Of a stretch of DNA of 64,000 nt, positions 55,729 to 64,000 are shown one piece after another. The stretch lies in contig JAOPHQ010000896.1 of assembly GCA_030340625.1 (NCBI GenBank), positions 89,875 through 153,874 of the forward strand, written 5' to 3'. Under the pieces are notes generated by a model. It made no database searches, was not told the DNA's origin, and was given only the letters and a program-made list of their open reading frames with translations. The translations under genes and the position numbers were made by a program. Every line of letters starts with the position of its first letter. The first letter of the stretch is position 1. Source of the stretch: Merluccius polli (Eukaryota > Chordata > Actinopteri > Gadiformes > Merlucciidae).

Positions 55729-56405
55729 CACAAACTTCATTTAGGCCTATAGGTTATAACAGTGTAAAACCACATTACAAAACATGGTTTTACCAAGAAA
55801 CAACTTACTAACAAAGATCAAATAAGAAAAAAACACAAACCGCAACATTCAGAGCTATCAATGAATATCATGACCCAACCCCCAACTTGGAAAACTTGGA
55901 TCCAAATCAGATTTTAAAAAATCATTGAGTTAATGCTTTGACAGACATATAAACAACACAGATAATTACTTGCTGTTTATTTATTTGGACAAATTTGTAG
56001 TCTACTTCATGAAAAAATGTAGGCCTTACTTTTTATTTATTATAATGTATTTAGGCTATTCTTTTGTTGAGAAGGTATGAAATATGGGATGATAACACCT
56101 ACACAGTGAATTGCCACAGTTTTAATGGATGTCATGACCATGTTGTGTAAAATAACTGTATGCATCCATATAGGGTGATGATCTTTCCCAGGACTTTTGC
56201 GTCACTATAGTTGACGCATTTCCATGCAGCGTCAATATTGTCAACGCATTTTCACCTTTCTACCTACACCAGCTAAGCCTAAGGCTACTAACCCTATGCC
56301 TAACACTAAGCTCATCCCTAAGCCTAAACCTCAACCTAACCCAATGCCTGACCCTAAAAGTACAGTAGAAATGCCGTATTGAATGCATCTCATGTGACGC
56401 ATTGG
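55729..56405. other. unclassified sequence
   Basis: AT-rich. Degenerate CCTAA-like motifs occupy 56273-56355. No gene was seen. Confidence 0.35.
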
Positions 56406-57133
56406 CAGTGTTGGGTAGTAACGCGCTATTAGTAACGCCGTTACTTTTTTCAGTAACGCGTTACGTAACGCGTTGTTTTTTTAAATTCAGTAACTCCGTT
56501 CCCGTTACCAAACGCTGCGTTACTCCGTTCCTTTTGGTGAGGTTTTACAACGGCACACAGTTCCCGATCAATAAAGTTTAAGTCCGGCTTTAGGCCGGAC
56601 TGTCCGGTTTTTCAATGCCCTGTCCGGCGTCCGGCGCGGATGCGTATTTGTCCTCCTTTTTGAGACAACCCCGCCGGTCACAGGTCCGCCCGCCGGTCAT
56701 AGGTCCGTGGTGTGTTACGATCGCGCGCGCACCCCTCCCCCCCCCCCGTCGGCCGTAGGTCTGAGGCGCCCCCCCCCCCCCCCCCCCCTTTGGTGCAATA
56801 CTTTGGTGTTTGTGTTAAGGTTTGTGTTGGTGCACAACGGATCATATTGCTTGGATGATTAGATTCAGTGATGTGGATGCAAATTAATTGAAACGGTTGT
56901 TTTAATCAACAGTTTGTATTATTCAGCATCAGTACATTACTGAAATGACGTTGAGAGGGGAACTCAATCAATCAACTTTTATTTAAGAACGTTGTACAGT
57001 AACTAAAAAGTTACTTTCTCAGTAACGCATTACTTTTTGGTTTAAGTAACTGAGTTACTAACTGAGTTACTTTTTTACAAAGTAACTAGTAACTGTAACT
57101 AGTTACTATTTTTCAGTAACTAGCACAACACTG
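56406..57133. mobile_element. non-autonomous hAT element (728 bp)
   Basis: The ends are CAGTGTTGGGTAGTAACG and CTAGCACAACACTG, with subterminal GTAACGCGTTAC and AGTAACTAG motifs. The flanks CGCATTGG (56398-56405) and CGCATTAG (57134-57141) are an 8-bp duplication with one difference. The interior block 56690-56790 recurs in the hAT at 1096-1803. Confidence 0.88.
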
Positions 57134-57207
57134 CGCATTAGTCACGGGAGGGGAGCATCGTCACCCTATTGGCGCATAGGATTGATAACATGTGTCTATA
57201 TTTAGGC

Positions 57208-60145
57208 TAGGGCTGAACGATATGGAAAAAATTTCATATTCATATCTCGATATTCATGCCAGATATCTCGATATCGATACGATACGATATGACTATGGGT
57301 TCGGTGAAAACCAAGCATTTTTCAGAAAAAAAAAACATCATAATACAAAAGAATGTGGAAAGTGGAAAGTGCAACTCACTGCCAGTCATGAACATTAACA
57401 TAAAGTAAATAAATAAATTACAAATACAAATCAAACATTTTACTGCAGCTTTGCTTTAACAATAAATAACAAATATATGCAGCAGCTGGTGGAAGGTTAA
57501 ACACTGAAAGTGCATTGAAGTGCAACATCTTATATTCTGCAAAAGACAACATAACTGTATGCAGAAAATGCATTTGCTACTTACAGAACAGAGGTAGTTA
57601 CAGCACAACTTCTACAGATTCTTTGCCAGGAAAACTAGCTTGTTAACCATGTCTGGCTTCAGACAGGACCGCTCACAACTCACAATGTTGCCTGATGCAC
57701 TAAAAAGTCTCTGAGGGAGAGCTGGTGGCCTGTATGCACAAGTATTTTCTTGCCATGTTGCTGAGCCGGGGAAAGTTGACTTTGTGAGTTCTCCACCACA
57801 GAAGGGGGTCCTCTTCGTTGTCAATTGTGGAAGACTGCATGTAGGCACTCAGCTCAGCTTCTATGACAGCAGTGGGATCGATTGGTACTGTGGCACTTGC
57901 AGTGGATATTTTGAAGAAGCTTGCCAACGACTTCTTAGCCTTTTTGGGTGGGGGACCCCCACCCACCACTGGGGGTGAAACTTCTTCCACTCTGGTGCAC
58001 TCAACAGAATGCTAGAAAATAGTTTAAAAAAAAGAAGAAAAAAAAATTGAATTACTTTATATTATAATACAGTATCATAATGTATGAATGATCATCACTG
58101 TATGAATAACAAAATTCAGCTAAATTTAAACTTAAACATTTACTAAAATGTAAGATAATGCATTTAAATGGAAGGAACTGTTCTCATTTAATCCATTCTA
58201 ACCATTATTTTTGGCTTGTGTTCCATCGTCTTCATCTCTGACACCAGTCTGGCTTTGATGATGGGGATGTCATTAACACTGATGTACTGTGTCTTGTATC
58301 TTGGATCTACGAAGGATGCCACATCCAGGAGCTCTTGTGTGACTCTCTCTTCATACTTGCTATTCATGTACAACATTTTCTTTTTAAGGACTTGGTCATG
58401 TCAGTGTCACCCTCCTCTGGTGCCAAGATGGTTGTGTTAAACAGGTTGAGTATTGGCTTGATGTGTGAAACACTAACATAATCCTCCCCTGACAGAGCAG
58501 CCGTGAATTCAAGCAGTGATCCCAGTGCCTTGCTGACTGACTCCAGCACATCCGGATCTTGATGTCCAAGAATTAGGTGCCGGGTGTTTCTGTCCTCTGA
58601 GAGGACCTCATGGAGTGCTTTCTGCTGCTCCAGAATCCTGTTAATCATGAGCACCCTAGACCATCTAGTTTGACACTCAGTTATGAGTCCATGGACTGGA
58701 AGGTTGAGGTGCTTCTGGGCTTGCTCAAGTGCCACTCTCTTTTTCCAGCTGTGTGAGAAGTGGCACACCAACTTTTTGCAGACACCTGTTGCACGGCTGA
58801 TCCTGTTGTCACCTTTCACTGCGTTTTCTAGAAAAAATAGATGTACAAAATAATTCATGCATATATTACAATAGCTAAATAACCACATATTAATGCGGAC
58901 TGTTCCCTCTCTCTCTCTCTCCCCCACACTCTCTCTCTCCCACACCCTCTCTCTCTGTCTCAAAGTTATTAAAATAAACATAGCAAAACGTAGGTCCAGC
59001 CATTCACCTCCAAAGCCTTTATCATGTTTGATGCGTTATCAGTCGTCACGCAAACCTGTTGGTCCTCCTTCAAGTCCCAGTCTGCTAACGCACCTCTCAT
59101 CTCCTGCGCTATATTATCCCCTGTATGCTCCCCGGGGAAGAAGGACGTCTGCAGACAGTGGGTCTTGAGTTAGAAGTTTGTTGTAATAAAATGAACCATT
59201 AAACTGATGTAAGGTTCGGTTGTCCGGCTCAACCACAGGTCCGTGATTGTGGCGAAATGATCGCTTTCACGGAGCTCGGATTCAACATTCATTTTACACT
59301 CATTATAGAGTTTCGGAATGGCCACTTGATTAAAATGTGTTCGGGATGGTATTTTCTAACGCTTGTCCAGCATCTGAACCATTTTTTTAAAGCCCTCTTT
59401 CGAGACTGTGTACACGGGTACCATGTCTTTTGCTATGTGGTATGTTATAGCGTCTGTAATGTCTTTATGTCTGGTGGACGTCGACTCGTACGGTGTAACG
59501 CTACTGAACACATCAGCAATCAAACTTTGTTTGGGCTTCTTTTGGAATGACTGAGAAGTTCCCGGTGTTTCTCTCATTGCCATACACTCTTCGTGCAGCG
59601 CGATGGTGTTGTTTCAGGTGGTGAAACATGTTTGTTGTGCTACCATGCTTCGTTGCAATTTTCGTCAAGCACGACCTGCACAACACCTCGCTCTGGTTTA
59701 CATCAGCCTGTTTAAAGCCAAAATACCTCCAAATAATGGAGGATGATTTATGTTTTGGCACCAAATGAGATTCTGCACCGCCACCGGCCGCAATATCTTC
59801 CGCACTCATGTCACTTTTCTTTCTTTCTTTTTAATTTACCCACTATATGTAGTGTGTGTGCGTCGGTCTCCGTCTCCCTCACTCCCGCCCTCATATGTTT
59901 GTCATTGGTTGGCTTCAGCTGTCGATCCACAGCAAGCATGAAATAAGGTTTGTGGTTGGCTGGCCTTAGCGGTGCATTCAAGGGCAATCGTAAAAATGAT
60001 GTTTGTTGTGACTGCCAGAGCTGTACATGCAGGGCGAGCGCGCGGGGGGAAATCTATATCGTTTATATCGTTGCTTTTTCAATATTAATATCTTGAATGT
60101 TCATATCGAGATATAGATACGATAATGATATATCGTTCAGCCCTA
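57208..60145 (-). mobile_element. nearly complete ZBED-like hAT transposon (2938 bp)
   Basis: The left end is TAGGGCTGAACGATATGG, and the right end is ATATCGTTCAGCCCTA. The flanks ATTTAGGC and ATCACAGG do not match, so the element may have been rearranged after insertion. It encodes one minus-strand transposase gene with introns. Confidence 0.82.
57612..59809 (-). pseudogene. hAT transposase (ZBED1/4/6-like), split by introns and two frameshifts
   Basis: Exon 1 (59809 to about 58990) begins MSAEDIAAGGGAESHL and holds a BED finger (CRSCLTKIA and HHLKQHH), the first catalytic Asp region (HFATITDLWLS) and the second (CVTTDNASNM). A frameshift lies near 59560. The next exon starts at about 58829 after a CTAG acceptor and runs to about 58365 (NRISRATGVCKKLVCHFSHS, CQTRWSRVLMINRI), where a one-base deletion in an A-run shifts the frame. 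It continues to 58200. The last exon, from 58012, carries the dimerisation domain (DPLLWWRTHKVNFPRLSNMA and VFSASGNIVSCERSCLKPDM) and ends at 57612. The architecture is complete. Only small lesions were seen. Confidence 0.85.
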
Positions 60146-60309
60146 ATCACAGGGACAGGTGGACCCAGGCTCATTAATCTAGTGATGCCTTATTAGCAGG
60201 CAGTCGGCCTGCTGATAAAAGATGTAACTCAGTGCTTTGTAGTGCACTATGTCAGCACGGCTCACACACACATACAAAACACTCGCTGTGCAGAAAACTA
60301 ACTGGGCAT
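60146..60309. other. unclassified sequence
   Basis: No gene was seen. Includes an inverted CAGGCAGTCGGCCTGCTG motif. Confidence 0.3.
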
Positions 60310-60965
60310 TAAACACAAATCTTAATCAAACTTAATCAAAAGTCAATGAGTAAATGCGTATAATAACAAATACAGCGCTGGTGTCACAAAGAGCTTTGCC
60401 TCCTGAGAAGTTCTGCTGATTGTGAGCCCTGAGTCTCTGGTCAGTGGATACTTTGTATACAAAAATTCAGCTCCGGGGCATAATCTCATGAGCGGGTATA
60501 TGGATACTTTATGGTTGCCGAGGCAAGTCCAGAAGGATGACAAACATCATGAATGGATCTATGGATACTTTAGAGTCACAAGGGCTAGTTCAAGAAGGAT
60601 GCTGACCATCATGAGTGGACCTATGGATTCTTCATGGTCACAAGGGCTAGTTCAACCAAGGGGTATTTGACCTCCCATGTCTTTTCGTGGGGAAGCTTGA
60701 GCCGAATGACGTCACCAAGCGCTCTGGTTAACATGGCTCTCAGTCTCAGGCAGTAGCGTTTATCACCTGCTACTCCCCTGGGCATTTCGTTACATCTGGT
60801 GCGCAAGGGATTCTCTCTGAGGAGGGGAGCACCTATAAACAATGTCCACTGTGTCTGGTTTTCTGTGAGGGGAGGGGGGAAGCACTGATAAACAATGTCC
60901 AGTATGACCTTGTTATTCTGGCTCTAAGTAACCATTTGGGCCTTTTAGCATTCTGAATATTCAAT
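60310..60965 (-). mobile_element. retrovirus 3 LTR, second copy (fragment)
   Basis: Homologous to the LTR at 35900-38141 without the hAT, in the same orientation. It has one extra copy of the ATCATGAGTGGACCTATGGA block (about 60600) and a duplicated segment ending AAACAATGTCCA (60838 and 60891). The primer-site end is missing on the left. Confidence 0.85.
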
Positions 60966-62120
60966 ATATTTTCAATATATGCATACAATATATCGTGTTC
61001 AATACATGTTTCAATATATGTTGTCAATAAATGTTGCAATAAAGTTTTCAATAAATGGTTTCAATATACTGTATTGTGGCGACCGTGCGGAGGAATGAGA
61101 CAGGAGCCCAGGTTTACATGTTTACGCAACTCCCGTGCCCCATACACCGCACGACCCCGGAGTTGCCTTTATTTTGTTGTTAAAAAACAAGTATTTGACG
61201 GACGATGGAGAAAAAGAGAAGAGGCCAATACAACGAAGGAGGTTTCACCTATGTGTCTGAGTTTATTCAACAATTACCAATTACCACATCTGATCAAATG
61301 AGCACAGAGTGTGAAGGCACATAACCGAATAGTACTATAAGTTCCCGAGAGAACTGAGGCACCCCTGCTTAGAGCCTGCCTCCGGATAAGTGCAATGAAG
61401 AAGTTCAGGTCTTTCTTTATATAATCAGCAGTTTTGCTCCCTGTGTCGACCCCCCCCTTCTTGCCGATCAGGAGGTTCAGTTCCCTATTGATGTTCTAGA
61501 TGGAGGTGAGAGGTGAAGTCTCCATCACCGGCCTTTTCTGTTGTCTGGTTTCAGTTCCTGTTTTTCAGGGGGGTCGAGTTCACTGTCATGTGTTTGTCCG
61601 CTTAATGCGTGCAATATGGATCAGCTGATCACAAATCAATGTGTTGTTTTGCCACATGTACTGCTGATGTCACTTGTTTTGTACATTAAAGACGTGGACT
61701 TTGTCCATCATGTGTGTTGATCCTTTCTCATCAGTCCCTTTGTTCACTATGTGAGTGTATTTTAATAGTCAATTGGTTCTTTTCCTATAACAATAATACA
61801 GCAATTCTTTAGGGGGCCAATTTTCCAACAACAATCCCTCTCAAGTGCTCTTCAGGAGCACTTTCACACGTTGGAAATTACTCTTAGAATAGGACACATA
61901 GGTGTTTTTCCTCAAATATTTCTCCTCCACGCCGAGGGGGGAACCTCACCTTATGGGCGAGTAAAAAACCCACTTCTCGACTCGAATCTCTGAGCGCATT
62001 CACCCGTGGCAGGAATACAATTATCAATGTACAATCATAATTATCATCATCATCATCGTCGTCATTGTGAGCAGTTTTCGTCGTCGTTGTATCCAGTTAT
62101 CAGTAATCCCTGATTTTGTT
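60966..62120 (-). mobile_element. 3' region and possible LTR of retrovirus 4
   Basis: Starts with TTCAATATATG repeats. On the minus strand, 61447-61074 has a GATTATATAAAG TATA-like box, a GAATAAAC polyadenylation-like signal and an end GGTCGCCACA. It is preceded by a purine run AAGAAGGGGGGG (61449-61460). This is consistent with a 3' LTR, but no second copy is in the window to prove it. Confidence 0.4.
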
Positions 62121-62315
62121 AACACATAATCACTTGGGTTATCATACTCATTATGTCATATACTTTTCAACATATAATCAGTCAGGTTATCATACTCATT
62201 ATGTCATATACTTTTCAAAATATAATCATTCAGGTTTCATACTCATTTGGTCATAACTTTTCAACACATAACATTCTGGTTATCATACTCATTTGGTTAG
62301 GCACTTCAACAATAT
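62118..62315 (-). repeat. ~52-bp tandem repeat, four copies
   Basis: Units contain AACACATAATCA, GGTTATCATACTCATT and GTCATATACTTTTCAA. It lies just downstream of the envelope remnant of retrovirus 4. No gene. Confidence 0.85.
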
Positions 62316-62445
62316 AGAATATATGTGTTAGTGGGCAGGGGATAGTCCCCTACTTTTCTTCAGTCCTCATGGCGCCGCCCAATAGGCTTCCTTTCATCCT
62401 GATTTTATAGCTCGGCTGATTAAGGAGTTGACCTATGAGTAAGGA

Positions 62446-63230
62446 CTAGTGGTACGCATTTTGCACATCACCCCATGTAGACATTTTCCCAACTGTGGAT
62501 TCCCTCTCCTCCGTTGGGTACAGCAGCATCTGTAGGTTTTTTTCACTTTCAGCGGTGATGGCACGATTGATTAGTTTCACAATTAGCGCACGCATACAAG
62601 GTATGCCACAACACCCGCATGTAATCAAAATGGCAGAGAATACAGCGATAGACATAAACAGGGACATCATGAATGCTTTCCATCTCCCAAATACTCCTGT
62701 GAACCATTCCTCAAGGGGTTCTCTACCCCAAGTCCTCACCATCTGATTGGAGAGGGCTCTCAACCCTGCTAAGGCCTTCGTAACAGAACCATCGGAGCGG
62801 TGTTATTGGGAATGAACGTACAGCACTGGTCTTCAAACATGGCACATACCCCACCCTTCTCACTAGGAGCATATCTAGTGCCAGTCGGTTTTGAAACGCC
62901 ATCAGGGATGTTGCTGCTAATTGCTCGGAGACCCGTAACGGCGTCTCTGGTCCGGTTTGATAGCTTCTGCACATTGTAATGTAGTAGTTAATCCGATCAA
63001 TGTTTTTGTTAGGGTCACGGGGAACAAGGCAGATATTATGGAGATTTCTCGAATCCGGCCGCGATTTGGTCTACTAGTTTGTACTCGTTGGGACTCCGCG
63101 AGGGACCCCTATGCTATCGATCCAAGTATCTCGTCGGCGGCATCCCATTCGCTACCGGCATGCCGCTTCTTTCTACCTCCTTTGGTGGCAATTGCGGCAA
63201 TCTCTGTTGTCCGACCATGGTTATAGGAAC
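62446..63230 (-). pseudogene. env: retrovirus 4 envelope TM region, degenerate
   Basis: Closely similar in layout to the envelope at 19.1-19.9 kb: the YKLVDQI region near 63070, HYNVQKLSNRTRDAV, LMAFQNRLALDMLL, and a GGVCAMFEDQCC stretch with the CX6CC motif, followed after a shift by the anchor (AFMMSLFMSIAVFSAILI) and a Cys-rich tail. The motifs fall in at least three frames, so several indels have accumulated. SU is not recognisable to the right. Confidence 0.82.
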
Positions 63231-64000
63231 GACCAATCTGACGAGAGTACATCTACCATTCCAGGTCGAGGGTAAGGTTAGCAGTAAGGTTATAACAATC
63301 AGCTTCCACTTTAAGCTTAGTTATATAATTCGAGAGCTAATGATCTATTTACTAAGATCCGTTAGTAGAGGAGATTCGGTTTGTTGAGCCTTTAAAGCCC
63401 TCTTCACCCTGACAAGCAGATGCACTAATAGAAAACTTAAATGAATGATAACAACAATTTATTAGGAATACAAAGCAATTCTTAAAGCAATCATGTCCAC
63501 TCAAACAAGGCCTCCTTAAACAGCCCGCATAGTCCAAATGAAATGTCCAAAAACCCAAGAATATGTCCTCCTTCAAAATGCAAAAATATAAATCAGGAAC
63601 AGCAATGCATTGCAAAAATGGAAGAAAAAGGGTCCAAAAGAATCGAACTCACCGACCAGAACGGGGAATGAGTAGTCCGGCCTAGAGTTCGATTTCCATC
63701 CTCCGCTCAATAGTTATGGTCCTCACTTCATTGAATTCCTTAACATTCGATCGAAACGGAAACACCACAAAAAAGAGCTAAATGCTTTGCTACTGAGACA
63801 ACCAGGATCCTCTCGCCTTTCTTTCCATCCCCTCAGCATTTTCCCCTTTCCTCCATTTTGTCCTCCCCCCCCAAACAATTCTCTCCTTTGTTCCCTAGGC
63901 CACACCCCTCCACCTGTGATCTTGGCTGCCCCCAGAGACACACAACAGAAACTATGCATAGCCCCAAAGTAAAAGCATGGTAACAGGATAGAATTACTCA
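63231..64000. other. unclassified sequence at window end
   Basis: No supported gene. The stretch 63430-63660 is A-rich with an ATTTATTAGG-like end and may be a repeat running out of the window. A C-run lies at 63866-63875. Confidence 0.35.

Overview
The window looks like repeat-dense DNA of a ray-finned fish, probably a percomorph. The grounds are the TTAGGG-type telomere repeat, the mix of hAT, ISL2EU, L2-type and RTE-type elements, and gamma-like retroviruses whose envelope remnants resemble the fish percomORF type. I found no convincing host single-copy gene. Almost every long reading frame belongs to a mobile element, and nearly all are broken. The structure is one of insertions inside insertions, and many boundaries can be placed from target-site duplications (TSDs).

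1-15.5 kb: a large inverted repeat. The left arm is about 928-3603. The right arm is about 7484-15182 and is interrupted. The spacer holds a ten-copy satellite of about 153 bp and a further partial copy of the arm's outer end. The right arm carries five nested levels: an element with 6-bp TSDs (7955-13513), a hAT (8379-13320), an RTE/I-like LINE (8523-12534) and a CR1/L2-like LINE (9027-10456). The left arm carries a 708-bp hAT (1096-1803) whose empty site is kept in the right arm.

15.6-25.2 kb: two degenerate retroviruses on the minus strand, lying end to end (integrase and envelope at 16.6-19.0 kb and at 19.1-22.2 kb). The second is interrupted by a 3-kb DNA transposon (22181-25192) that itself holds a foldback element and a further hAT.

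25.3-31.9 kb: a nearly full-length minus-strand CR1/L2-type LINE. It has an esterase ORF1 (with a minisatellite expanded inside it), an endonuclease and a reverse transcriptase, and a hAT has split the reverse transcriptase.

32-38.1 kb: the 5' end of a third minus-strand retrovirus: LTR, tRNA-Trp primer site, a leader expanded into a tandem array, and gag-like remnants. A solo LTR of another family sits in the array, and a hAT sits in the LTR.

39.5-52.5 kb: a plus-strand provirus. Its two LTRs (39526-39929 and 52044-52457), primer site, polypurine tract and matching 4-bp flank GGAT identify it, although its interior is largely other elements. The main one is an ISL2EU transposon (about 42035-47580) with two convergent genes: a THAP/DDE transposase and a YqaJ-type (lambda-exonuclease-like) nuclease with SWIM and C-terminal zinc modules.

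52.5-64 kb: a tandem array, a fragment of antisense 18S rRNA, a MYND-finger reading frame of unknown origin joined head-to-head to a gypsy retrotransposon 5' end, two hAT elements (one with a nearly complete ZBED-like transposase gene), a second copy of the third retrovirus's LTR, and a broken envelope gene related to the one at 19-21 kb.

All calls were made by eye from sequence and translated frames; no alignments or database searches were run.
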